Part shown: positions 1-11,090 of the stretch, one piece after another
How the letters are laid out: each line of letters opens with the position of its first letter
Numbering within the stretch: position 1 is the first letter of the stretch
NCBI GenBank assembly: GCA_963815355.1
Contig: CAWFGJ010000013.1
Span: 496,001-560,000, forward strand
Source: JAPUEK01 sp963815355
Lineage (GTDB): Bacteria > Pseudomonadota > Alphaproteobacteria > Rhodobacterales > Rhodobacteraceae
Direction: 5' to 3'
DNA length: 64,000 nt
Position numbers and translations under genes: made by a program
Notes under the pieces: generated by a model
What the model was told of the DNA's origin: nothing
The model's input: only the letters and a program-made list of their open reading frames with translations
The model's database searches: none

Positions 1-939
1 AATCGCAAAGCCCGAACCCGCAAAATGCGCCGACACGTCCTGCATGCGGATCGGGTTGCGCAGGTCCGGCTTGTCGCTGCCATACCACTTCAGGCTGTCG
101 CGATATGCGATCAGCGGCCAGTCGGAATACACCGTCTTGCCCGGCGCAAATTCCTCGAAAATCCCCTGAATCACCGGCTGCACAGCGGCAAACACGTCTT
201 CCTGCTCGACAAAACTCATCTCGATATCAAGCTGATAGAAGTCGGTCGGGCTGCGATCCGCCCGCGGGTCCTCATCGCGGAAACAGGGCGCGATCTGGAA
301 ATAACGGTCAAACCCCGCCACCATGATCAACTGCTTGAACTGCTGCGGCGCCTGCGGCAAGGCATAGAATTTGCCCGGATGCAGCCGCGACGGCACCAGA
401 AAATCGCGCGCGCCTTCGGGCGAGGACGCGGTGATGATCGGCGTTTGAAACTCGTTGAACCCCTGATCCCACATCCGGTTGCGCATAGAGCGCACCACAT
501 TGGATCGCATCATCATGTTGCGGTGCAACTTCTCGCGCCGCAGGTCCAGAAAACGATAGGTCAATCGCGTCTCTTCGGGATATTCCGTCTCGCCAAACAC
601 CGGCATCGGCAGCTCGTCCGCCGCCCCCAGAACCGTCACCCCGGTCGCGTAAACCTCAATCTCACCCGTCGGCAGCTTGGGGTTGACCAAAGACGCATCC
701 CGCGCCTTCACCCGGCCCTCAATCCGCACCACCCATTCGGCACGCAGCTTTTCAATATCGGCAAAAGCCGGGGAATCGCTGTCGGCCAAAACCTGCGTAA
801 TCCCGTAATGGTCCCGCAAATCGAGGAACAACACCCCGCCGTGGTCCCGGACGCGATGCACCCAACCAGAGAGGCGAACCTCCTGACCTACATGGGCAAT
901 GTTCAGATCGGCGCAAGTATGGCTGCGATAAGCGTGCAT
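1..939 (-). CDS. aspS: aspartate--tRNA ligase (N-terminal part, cut by window edge)
   Basis: Aspartyl-tRNA synthetase charges tRNA-Asp (and in many bacteria also tRNA-Asn) with aspartate in the cytoplasm. 313 codons are visible; bacterial AspRS is about 590 residues, so roughly the C-terminal half lies beyond the left edge. The N-terminal OB-fold anticodon-binding domain is seen (VRLSGWVHRVRDHGG), followed by the class II catalytic core with motif 2 (FRDEDPRADRSPTDFYQLD) and the flipping-loop region. The ATG at 939 gives the standard MHAYRSHTCADLN start. The family is certain. Whether the enzyme is discriminating cannot be judged from this fragment. Confidence 0.96.
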   Translation of the reverse strand, partial: MHAYRSHTCADLNIAHVGQEVRLSGWVHRVRDHGGVLFLDLRDHYGITQVLADSDSPAFADIEKLRAEWVVRIEGRVKARDASLVNPKLPTGEIEVYATGVTVLGAADELPMPVFGETEYPEETRLTYRFLDLRREKLHRNMMMRSNVVRSMRNRMWDQGFNEFQTPIITASSPEGARDFLVPSRLHPGKFYALPQAPQQFKQLIMVAGFDRYFQIAPCFRDEDPRADRSPTDFYQLDIEMSFVEQEDVFAAVQPVIQGIFEEFAPGKTVYSDWPLIAYRDSLKWYGSDKPDLRNPIRMQDVSAHFAGSGFAI

Positions 940-1059
940 CAGCTTCCCCTTCACGGAGGCAAAATCGGTTCCGGCCCGATACACCCCGCCTACCCCGTGA
1001 AGTCAAGCCCACCCGCCAAAGCCCCAGCCCCCAACACGCCCCCGCCCCCCATTTTCTGT

Positions 1060-1135
1060 CACCAAATATCCTCCGGGGGTGAGGCCGCAGGCCGAGGGGG
1101 CGGAAAGCCCCCTTCGACCCGAGCCTGCAAAGGCG
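1060..1135 (-). repeat. dispersed GC-rich intergenic hairpin element, copy 1
   Basis: This lies between aspS and pabC. Read on the minus strand it has a GC-rich hairpin block followed by CACCCCCGGAGGATATTTGG. A second, related copy lies at 17640-17682, where the matching part reads ACCCCCGGAGTATTTTGACC. The flanking stem (GGGGGC/GCCCCC type) differs in sequence but not in design. From general familiarity, this architecture recurs between genes in Rhodobacteraceae. It may act as a terminator or mRNA-stabilising hairpin. The rest of the 940-1201 gap shows nothing else. Confidence 0.55.
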
Positions 1136-1201
1136 AGATATCGGCCTGCGGCGCAGCCGCGCCATTCAAAAACGGCCGCGCCCCAAATCGCCCGATCCGG
1201 C

Positions 1202-1822
1202 TCACCCGACCCAGACCGCCGGGCCTAGCCCGCGCAACGCATTGCCCAACCACAGCCGAACCCCCGGCAGGTCCGCGACGTGCAGCACCTCTTCCGGGCA
1301 GGCCAGTTCCGCCCGCAAGACCCCCGGCAAAGCCCCGCAAGCCAGCGGTGGCGTCCGCGTCCCCGCGCCACGGTCGAAGAACACCGACGTTATCGTGCCC
1401 TCACAAACCTCGCCGCGCTCATTGGCAAAGATCACCTCATCCAGCCCCGCCGCCAATCCGGCCCGTGCCACGTCATACACCTGACGATGGGTGGATTTCA
1501 CCGTCAGCCACGGATCGGCTGACCAAAGCCGTACCTCCGCCAGCCCCACCCGCCAGACCGGCAGCGCGGGCGGCAGATCGGCCAGCACCACCTCGACCCG
1601 CCCCGCCGCGTCCAGCGTCAACCGCACCCGCGCGGGCCCCTCGTGCCGCACGCGGGCCAAAGCCCGCTCTGCCGCGCCCGCATCCCATCCCAACAGCCCC
1701 GCCGACCGCTGCAACCGCGCCAGATGCCCCGCCCGCCGGGGAAAGCCGGTGCCATCCCACAGCAGCGTCTCGATCAGCTTCAAACCGGGCGCGTCAGCCC
1801 CCGCACGTAGCGCGCTTTCCAC
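1202..1822 (-). CDS. pabC: aminotransferase class IV, probable aminodeoxychorismate lyase
   Basis: This is probably 4-amino-4-deoxychorismate lyase, which releases pyruvate to give 4-aminobenzoate for folate synthesis. It is a PLP fold-type IV protein of 206 residues, with LKLIETLLWDG near the N-terminus, the PLP-lysine region VKSTHRQVYD, and the family features DEVIFANERGEVCEGTITSVFF and a C-terminal GNALRGL. The GTG at 1822 is chosen because GGAGG sits 7 nt upstream and the product then starts at VESALRAGADAPG. An in-frame ATG at 1837 lacks such a site. The start overlaps the restored end of pabB by 43 nt, which implies translational coupling. The family is secure; the exact substrate is inferred from pabB. 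Confidence 0.85.
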   Translation of the reverse strand: MESALRAGADAPGLKLIETLLWDGTGFPRRAGHLARLQRSAGLLGWDAGAAERALARVRHEGPARVRLTLDAAGRVEVVLADLPPALPVWRVGLAEVRLWSADPWLTVKSTHRQVYDVARAGLAAGLDEVIFANERGEVCEGTITSVFFDRGAGTRTPPLACGALPGVLRAELACPEEVLHVADLPGVRLWLGNALRGLGPAVWVG

Positions 1823-2918
1823 AAGGCTTCCTCCCATTCTCCGTCCGCCGTGCTGTCTTGCACCACGCCGCCGCCCACATTCAGCACCACCCGGCCCCCG
1901 GGCCACAGGCTCAGCGTGCGGATCGCCACCGAAAAGGACGCCTCCCCCCCGGCGCCATCCACCCGATCGCCCCGCAATAGGCCCGGCGCGGATGCGGTTC
2001 CACTTCGCGGATAATCTGCATCGCGCGAATTTTCGGTGCCCCGGTGATCGACCCGCAAGGAAACAGCGCCGCCATCACCCCCGCCATCGACGGCGGCTCT
2101 ACCAATTGCCCCACGACGGTCGACACCATCTGATGCACCGTCGCATAGCTTTCGACCGCGAACAGCTTGGGCACCTTGACCGACCCGACCCGCGCCACCC
2201 GGCTGATATCGTTGCGCAGCAGGTCCACGATCATCAGGTTTTCGGCCTGCCCCTTGGCCGAGGCACGCAGCTCTTCGGCCAGCTCGCCATCGCGCACCGG
2301 GTCGGGGTCGCGCGGGGCGGTGCCCTTCATCGGTCGCGCCTCGATCCGCCCCTCGGCCCCGATCCGCACGAACAACTCAGGCGAGCGCGACACCAACACC
2401 GGCCCCTCCCCCAGCGCCACATAGCTGCCATGCCCCACCGCCTGCCGCGCCCGCAGCGCGCCGTAAAGGCCCAAGGCGGTCCCCGACAACAGCGCGCTCT
2501 GCATCGGAAAGGTCAGGTTGATCTGATAGCAGTCGCCCGCGCCAATGTAGCCCATCACCCGGCCCATCGCGCTGTCATACTCTGCCCGGCTGATCAGCGG
2601 CTCCGGCGGTGCCAAGGCCGCCCCCCCCGCCTCGCCCACCGCTTGCGCCAGCGCCGGGCCCGCGTCCTGCGGCCCGTCGTAGACGCCAAACACCACCAGC
2701 GGCCCGGCGTCTTCTGGCATCAGCTCGGCCAGCTTTGGCTCCAAGGCATAGCCCGCCTCATAGGCGATCCAGCCGGCCACCCAATGCCCTGCCGCCCGCG
2801 CCGCGTCCAATGCGGCAAAGGCCCCCAGAACCTCGTCGGCGCGCCGCGCCACGATCAGGCTCCGCGCACCGTCAAACAGCGCCGGTCGGTTGTCAGGTCC
2901 GTCTTCAATCAGGATCAC
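1780..2918 (-). CDS. pabB: aminodeoxychorismate synthase component I, frameshifted
   Basis: Component I converts chorismate and ammonia to aminodeoxychorismate for folate synthesis. The chorismate-binding domain is clear (GDCYQINLTFP, RPMKGTAPRD, ENLMIVDLLRNDISR, FPCGSITGAPK). After residue 325 the frame runs into non-homologous sequence and stops at 1911. One inserted G in the run of seven (1944-1950 on the plus strand) restores the family C-terminus, EASFSVAIRTLSLWP and GGGVVQDSTADGEWEEAL, ending at 1780 and giving about 379 residues, normal for this short PabB form. The start is GTG 2918 with AGGGAGG 6 nt upstream. Without the frame correction the product lacks the last 54 residues, including conserved chorismate-site residues. 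This may be a true pseudogene, a slippage site or a sequencing error. Confidence 0.85.
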
Positions 2919-3168
2919 GCGCGCCGCCTCCCTGCCATTTCCATGACGTAGGACAGCACGCGCCCCAAGACCAGCCCCAAGCCGCCGCGTCCTGATGCAA
3001 ATCCGACCTCGAAACGCCGTTATTTCACGCCGGAACCGAAAGTTTTCTGAAAAGATTTATTCAGTGCTTGCCAGACTGAAATTTTCGCGCTTCCCTGCCG
3101 TCAGGTAAGGCAAATCGCCGCACCTTAATGATAAACAAGACCACTCCAACGGGTCAGAGGGAAACGTA

Positions 3169-4731
3169 ATGGCATCGGACGATTACACCGATAAGGATGC
3201 CCACGAGGATATCAAAGTCCTCCACGGCATGGGCTATGCCCAGGAGCTTTCGCGCTCCATGTCAAAATTCTCGAACTTCGCAATCTCGTTCTCGATCATC
3301 TGCATCCTATCCGGCGGCATCAACTCTTTCGCGCAAGCGATCGGTTCGGTGGGTGGCGCGGGTGCTGGCATCGGCTGGATCGTGGGTTGCCTTGTGTCAG
3401 GTATGTTTGCGCTGGCAATGGCGCAAATCGCATCGGCCTTCCCTACGGCGGGTGGGCTTTATCACTGGGCCTCTATCCTTGGCGGCCGGTTCTGGGGCTG
3501 GCTGACGGCTTGGCTTAACCTTTTGGGCCTGATCACGGTTCTCGGCGCCATCAACATCGGCACCGCCTATTTCTTCGCTGGCACCTTCGGCGCATCGTTT
3601 GGCTTTGCTGGCACCGACACGCAAGTCGTGCTGTTCGTGGCCGCCATCACCATCGTTCAGGCGCTGTTCAACCACCTCGGCATCAAGGTCACCACGATCC
3701 TGACCGACATTTCGGGCTATATCATCTTCGCCACAACCGCCGTTCTGGTGGTGGCTTGCCTGTATTTCGCACCCGCCATCGACATCTCGCGCCTGTGGAC
3801 CTTCACCAACTACTCCGGTCCGGCAGGCGGCGATGTGTTCCCGCAATCGGACAACATGGGCTATCTGTTCCTGCTGTGCCTGTTGCTGCCGGTCTATACG
3901 ATCACCGGCTATGACGCCTCGGCCCACACGTCCGAGGAAACCAAGAACGCCGCCATGTCGGTGCCAAAAGGCATCGTGACGGCTGTGTTCTGGTCGTCGC
4001 TGGTCGGCTGGATCATGCTGTGCTCGATCACCCTGGCCATTCCGGATCTGTCGGTTGCGGCGGGTCAGGGCTGGGGCATGTTCTTTGCCACGATGGACAC
4101 CATCATGCCTGCCGGCTTGAAGACGGTGCTCTACCTTGGCATCTTCATCGCGCAATTCCTCTGCGGTCTGGCCACGGTCACCTCGGCCAGCCGGATGCTC
4201 TTTGCCTTCTCGCGCGATGACGGCATGCCGATCGGCTCCAAGGCCTTGGCCTCGGTGTCGCCGAAGTATCGGACCCCCGTGAACGCAATCTGGACCGCCA
4301 CGGCGCTGTGCATCCTCTATGTGCTGCTCGCCATGTCGATCAAGGTTGGCGAAACCTCGATCTATGTGATTGTGGTGAACTCCACGCTGGTCTTCCTGTT
4401 CTTGTCCTTCACCATTCCGCTGGTGGCCGCCTTGTTTGCCTACGGCGGACCGAAATGGGCCAAACCCGGCCCTTGGGCGATGAGCGCAGGCGTCTACAAA
4501 CTTGTCACCGTTCTGTCGGTGGTCGGCATGGGGGTGATCCTGTTCATCGCCGTCGCCCCCCCGAATGAGCGCGTGCTTTGGGTCGTGCTGGGCTTCATCG
4601 CTCTGGCGCTTATCCTTTGGGTTACGGTCGAAAACCGTCGCTTTGAAGGCCCGCCGACGGGCGAACGCATCGCCGCCCGCAAGGCCGTCATCGCTGCCGC
4701 CGAAAAAGCGGTTGGCGAAACCGCGCGCTAA
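3169..4731 (+). CDS. APC-superfamily amino acid/choline-type permease
   Basis: A 520-residue inner-membrane secondary transporter of the APC superfamily. It most resembles the amino acid/choline transporter branch (yeast Uga4/Hnm1 type), whose members move GABA, choline or polyamines. About 12 hydrophobic segments are visible. The first follows MSKFSNFAISFSIICILSGG, and conserved glycine-rich stretches include FPTAGGLYHWASILGG. The ending KAVIAAAEKAVGETAR is a cytoplasmic tail. GAGGGAAACGTA precedes the ATG and fixes the start. It appears monocistronic, with a strong terminator 20 nt downstream. The substrate cannot be told from sequence. Confidence 0.88.
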   Translation: MASDDYTDKDAHEDIKVLHGMGYAQELSRSMSKFSNFAISFSIICILSGGINSFAQAIGSVGGAGAGIGWIVGCLVSGMFALAMAQIASAFPTAGGLYHWASILGGRFWGWLTAWLNLLGLITVLGAINIGTAYFFAGTFGASFGFAGTDTQVVLFVAAITIVQALFNHLGIKVTTILTDISGYIIFATTAVLVVACLYFAPAIDISRLWTFTNYSGPAGGDVFPQSDNMGYLFLLCLLLPVYTITGYDASAHTSEETKNAAMSVPKGIVTAVFWSSLVGWIMLCSITLAIPDLSVAAGQGWGMFFATMDTIMPAGLKTVLYLGIFIAQFLCGLATVTSASRMLFAFSRDDGMPIGSKALASVSPKYRTPVNAIWTATALCILYVLLAMSIKVGETSIYVIVVNSTLVFLFLSFTIPLVAALFAYGGPKWAKPGPWAMSAGVYKLVTVLSVVGMGVILFIAVAPPNERVLWVVLGFIALALILWVTVENRRFEGPPTGERIAARKAVIAAAEKAVGETAR

Positions 4732-4750
4732 TCTGCAAAATCTGCTAGAC

Positions 4751-4780
4751 AAAGGCGGCCAGAAATTCTGGCCGCCTTTT
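4751..4780 (+). terminator. rho-independent terminator of the permease gene
   Basis: A near-perfect inverted repeat (AAAGGCGGCCAGAA against TTCTGGCCGCCTTT) is followed by a short T run. It lies 20 nt after the permease stop and 25 nt before the next start. Confidence 0.85.
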
Positions 4781-4804
4781 CCTTTGCCCAACAGGAGCGC
4801 CCCC

Positions 4805-5152
4805 ATGTATCTGCTGCTCAAAGCCGTAATTTCCGGCGTGCTTATCGCGCTGGCCTCTGAGGTGGCGCGCAAGAATGCCGGGCTTGGCGCGCTGATCGCC
4901 TCGCTGCCCTTGGTTTCGGTGCTGGGGATGATCTGGCTTTGGCACGATACCAAAGACCCGATCCGGCTGGCCAACCATGCCAGCGCGACCCTGTGGTATG
5001 TTGCGCCCTCGATTCCCATGTTCATCGTGATTCCCGCACTTTTGCGGCACGGAACCCCGTTCTGGCTGTCCCTTGGGTTGGGCTGCGGGCTGACCTTCAT
5101 GCTTTATCTGCTGATGCTTTGGCTGACCACGCGCGCGGGGCTGTCGCTTTAG
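4805..5152 (+). CDS. DUF3147 family small membrane protein
   Basis: A 115-residue protein with about four hydrophobic segments. The opening MYLLLKAVISGVLIALASEV and the central SLPLVSVLGMIWLWHDTKD match the DUF3147 family of small bacterial inner-membrane proteins, whose function is unknown. AGGAG lies 8 nt upstream of the ATG. It sits between the permease terminator and carB, and nothing in the sequence ties it to either. Confidence 0.8.
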   Translation: MYLLLKAVISGVLIALASEVARKNAGLGALIASLPLVSVLGMIWLWHDTKDPIRLANHASATLWYVAPSIPMFIVIPALLRHGTPFWLSLGLGCGLTFMLYLLMLWLTTRAGLSL

Positions 5153-5252
5153 GCCTTTTCCCGCGTCTGGGGCCCAACGCCCCTTGCGCCCCTGCGCCTG
5201 CTGGCTATAACCCGCAAAGTTTTGCCGACAGAGACGCTTGCAGGGGGCCGCC

Positions 5253-8582
<3,330 letters not shown>

Positions 8583-8588
8583 AATACG

Positions 8589-8619
8589 CCGAAAACGCTC
8601 CGCCGGGGCGTTTTCGGCA
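8589..8619. terminator. hairpin between convergent carB and the following gene
   Basis: An 11-bp perfect stem, GCCGAAAACGC/GCGTTTTCGGC, with a 9-nt loop lies 7 nt after the carB stop and 15 nt before the stop of the convergent gene. There is no long T run, but the placement suits a bidirectional terminator. Confidence 0.7.
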
Positions 8620-8633
8620 CCCCCGCGCGGGCG

Positions 8634-9212
8634 TTAGCGGGAAGAGATTCGCATGTTCATCACACGCGCGTTCATCTGGATTTCCATGCTCGCCTGAACA
8701 AACTGGGCCCTTTGTTCGGCCAACTCGGCAAAGCCGCTTAACGGCTCCAGCATCTGCTCAATATACATCTTGTAATCGCCACCGTGCCGCAGCGCGATCT
8801 CCGCCTTCCACGCCAGAATACGCTGCGTGTTCTCTGAAAGCCGCATCGCGTCGCCCTTGCTGATGCCCTGCATCTGCTCTTGGCGCGGCTCATCACTGAC
8901 CACAAGCGACACACGCGCCTGCCAGATCGCCCAGATGACGCCATTGGCCGTAACGAACGGATAATAGGCCATATTCAACGCGTTATTCAGAATCTGAGAG
9001 CTAGGCACTACAGATTGAACCGCCCAACAAACCTGCTTTGCCAGCCGGTCAAGCTGCGTGGTCGACCGGACCGAACAGGGCAGACCACAATAGGCCGCGC
9101 TCAAATCCATCCACGCCGCAAGCATCCCGATATTGGAACCGATCGCCCCTGTCAGTGGCGCCCGTCTTTTATAATCGGCAAAATTCTCTTCAACAGATTT
9201 CAAATTAGCCAC
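8634..9212 (-). CDS. protein of unknown function
   Basis: I do not recognise this 192-residue protein. It has no signal peptide. The middle contains a hydrophobic, Trp-rich stretch (YYPFVTANGVIWAIWQARVSL), and the C-terminal third is helical and Gln/Met-rich (LAEQRAQFVQASMEIQMNARV), which could form a coiled coil. The GTG at 9212 follows AGGAG by 6 nt, so translation is credible. Codon use looks less GC-rich than in carB or rhlE. Its helical character recalls phasin-like or envelope-associated proteins, but no motif supports a name. Confidence 0.7.
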   Translation of the reverse strand: MANLKSVEENFADYKRRAPLTGAIGSNIGMLAAWMDLSAAYCGLPCSVRSTTQLDRLAKQVCWAVQSVVPSSQILNNALNMAYYPFVTANGVIWAIWQARVSLVVSDEPRQEQMQGISKGDAMRLSENTQRILAWKAEIALRHGGDYKMYIEQMLEPLSGFAELAEQRAQFVQASMEIQMNARVMNMRISSR

Positions 9213-9434
9213 AGCGAACTCCTGTAAAAAGCAAAATACGGATACGGCGCTTGGTCATAAAATGTGCAGAAAGCTGCGGGTGATTTTCGCAGTCCCGCGG
9301 GTCGGTTTCTTACTTGGCCCCGGAAATCTGGTGGCACGCCCAGCGAACAGTATCAGCTTTTGGAAAAGGTAGTAAAAATCCTTTTGGCGGGGATGAAGGC
9401 CGCCTCCAAACCGCCGTCAGCCACCGAAAGACGT

Positions 9435-9467
9435 CAGGAAGATCGGAAGAAGATCAAAAGAAGACGC
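9435..9467 (+). repeat. purine-rich AAGATC element with 11-nt spacing, copy 1
   Basis: This 33-nt block matches the block at 40417-40449 at 32 of 33 positions. Inside it AAGATC or AAGACG recurs at 11-nt spacing (AAGATCGGAAG, AAGATCAAAAG, AAGACGCC). It lies just upstream of a TTGACA hexamer that may drive rhlE. Its function is unknown. Confidence 0.65.
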
Positions 9468-9475
9468 CTTCTTTC

Positions 9476-9683
9476 TTGACATTGCGGCCCAAATCTCCCA
9501 TCTGCCACCTATCGGAGTGCCCGTGCCGCGTGAGCATGTGTAAGGCCCCGAGACTGGTTCCCACCGCACGCAGGGGTTCCGCGGAAGGCACGGCGCAGGA
9601 CAAGGGTCCGGCGCGAGGGTCTCCGCTTCCCACTGTCGGCCCTTGGGGCCGAGGGCGGCCAATGGGCCGTCGGAAAGACTATC
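9476..9683 (+). promoter_or_regulatory. probable promoter and long structured 5' leader of rhlE
   Basis: TTGACA at 9476-9481 could be a -35 element; no good -10 was found at normal spacing. The roughly 180 nt before the helicase ATG is GC-rich and non-coding in all frames. It can fold extensively: CCGTGCCGCG (9521-9530) pairs with 9580-9593 around a 3-nt bulge, CCCC 9546-9549 can pair with GGGG 9573-9576 inside it, and TCGGCCCTTGGGGCCGA (9636-9652) is a compact hairpin. Long structured leaders are known for cold-induced DEAD-box helicases. An embedded independent small RNA cannot be excluded. The remaining 9213-9434 stretch shows nothing else. Confidence 0.45.
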
Positions 9684-11054
9684 ATGGCTACGTTCGAATC
9701 TTTGGGCCTTTCACCCAAGCTGCTGAAAGCGCTTGAGAAAACCCAACTCAAAACCCCGACGCCCATTCAGGCTCAGGCAATCCCGCACATCATGGAAGGC
9801 CGCGACCTTATGGGTCTGGCCCAGACCGGCACCGGTAAAACCGCCGCTTTCGGCCTGCCTTTGCTGCACCGTTTGCTGGACCTCGGCCACCCGCCGGGGC
9901 CGAAGAACGTCCGCGCGCTGATCCTTGCGCCGACGCGTGAGCTGATCTCGCAGATCAAGGACAACCTTGAAATCTTCACCAAAGGCACCGCTGTCAAAGT
10001 GACCATGGTTGTCGGCGGGGCATCCCTTTTCAAGCAAGCTCAAGCACTTAGCAAGGGCACCGACGTTCTGGTCGCCACGCCCGGCCGCCTGATTGACCTG
10101 CTGGAACGCGGCGATGTCAGCCTTGAGAAATGCGCCTATCTGGTGCTGGACGAGGCCGACCACATGCTGGACATGGGCTTCATCCACAGCCTGCGCAAGA
10201 TCGCCAAGCACATCCCGCAAAAGCGCCAGACCCTGCTGTTCTCGGCTACCATGCCGAAGGATATCGAAGAGATTGCAGACGCTTACCTGCGCGACCCGAT
10301 CCGCGTGCAGGTCGCAACCCCCGGCAAACCGATTGAGAAAATCGACCAAGGCGTGCACTTCATCCCGAACGGCGACAAGGCCCGCCTGCTGGAAGAATAC
10401 CTGAAAAAGCACGTCGGCGAGCAGGCGCTGGTCTTTGGCCGCACCAAGCACGGTTCAGAGAAACTTAGCAAATTGCTGGCAGTATGGGGCTTCAAGGTTG
10501 GCTCAATCCACGGCAACAAAAGCCAAAGCCAACGCGACCGCACCCTGACGGAATTCCGTTCGGGCCAGTTGGATGTTCTGGTGGCCACGGATGTGGCGGC
10601 ACGGGGGATTGATATTCCCACCGTTCGGCACGTTTACAACTTTGATCTGCCCAACGTTCCGGAAAACTATGTCCACCGCATCGGCCGCACCGCGCGTGCC
10701 GGCGCGGAGGGAACGGCGGTTGCCTTCTGTTCACCCGGTGAGATGGGCGAGCTGCATGCCATTGAAAAGGTGTTGAAAAAGCCTATTCCGGTGCTTGCAG
10801 GTGCGCCTTGGGCGGCGGATATCGTCGCCGCAACGCCCAAGCCCGGTCAGAACCGCGGTCAGCGTCCGTCGTCGGGCCGTGGCGGCCAAAAGCCGGGCGC
10901 CAAGCCGCCCGTCAAATCCTCCAAGCCGCAGCGCGCAGGCGGGGGCCAAGGCCGTCCGGCTGCTGCTGGCAAGCCCGCCGGTGCGCCCAAGCCGCAGGGT
11001 GGCACGTTCACCCCGCGCCGCGCCGAAGGTGGCAAGCCGCGCCGCCCGGTCTAA
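9684..11054 (+). CDS. rhlE: DEAD-box ATP-dependent RNA helicase, RhlE type
   Basis: An ATP-dependent RNA helicase that remodels structured RNA in ribosome assembly, mRNA decay or cold adaptation. The order of motifs is complete over 456 residues: Q motif (TPTPIQAQAIP), Walker A AQTGTGKT, PTREL, TPGR, DEAD (VLDEADHMLD), SAT, then the second RecA domain with ATDVAARGID and HRIGRTARAG. The last 90 residues are a basic Gly/Pro/Lys/Arg-rich tail, typical of RhlE-like proteins and suited to RNA binding. It is followed by a hairpin terminator, so it is probably transcribed alone. Confidence 0.93.
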   Translation: MATFESLGLSPKLLKALEKTQLKTPTPIQAQAIPHIMEGRDLMGLAQTGTGKTAAFGLPLLHRLLDLGHPPGPKNVRALILAPTRELISQIKDNLEIFTKGTAVKVTMVVGGASLFKQAQALSKGTDVLVATPGRLIDLLERGDVSLEKCAYLVLDEADHMLDMGFIHSLRKIAKHIPQKRQTLLFSATMPKDIEEIADAYLRDPIRVQVATPGKPIEKIDQGVHFIPNGDKARLLEEYLKKHVGEQALVFGRTKHGSEKLSKLLAVWGFKVGSIHGNKSQSQRDRTLTEFRSGQLDVLVATDVAARGIDIPTVRHVYNFDLPNVPENYVHRIGRTARAGAEGTAVAFCSPGEMGELHAIEKVLKKPIPVLAGAPWAADIVAATPKPGQNRGQRPSSGRGGQKPGAKPPVKSSKPQRAGGGQGRPAAAGKPAGAPKPQGGTFTPRRAEGGKPRRPV

Positions 11055-11062
11055 GTGCGAAC

Positions 11063-11090
11063 GGGCCGCTCCGGGATACCCGGGGCGGCC
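11063..11090. terminator. bidirectional hairpin between rhlE and the CII-like gene
   Basis: GGCCGC and GGCGGCC flank an inner TCCGGGATACCCGG, forming a long GC stem. It starts 9 nt after the rhlE stop and ends at the stop codon of the convergent gene. No T run is present. Confidence 0.6.

Noticed and set aside
25..1980. 651-codon plus-strand open frame across aspS, pabC and the end of pabB
   Set aside because: It is antisense to recognisable genes, is extremely Pro/Arg/Ala-rich and matches no protein family. It is a shadow frame of high-GC DNA.
3397..5100. 567-codon minus-strand frame antisense to the permease and DUF3147 gene
   Set aside because: Low-complexity Gly/Arg/His composition; the plus-strand genes have clear membrane topology and family motifs.
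9476..9683. 6S RNA, RNase P RNA, SRP RNA or tmRNA in the rhlE leader
   Set aside because: None of the signature segments of these RNAs could be recognised; only general folding is supported.
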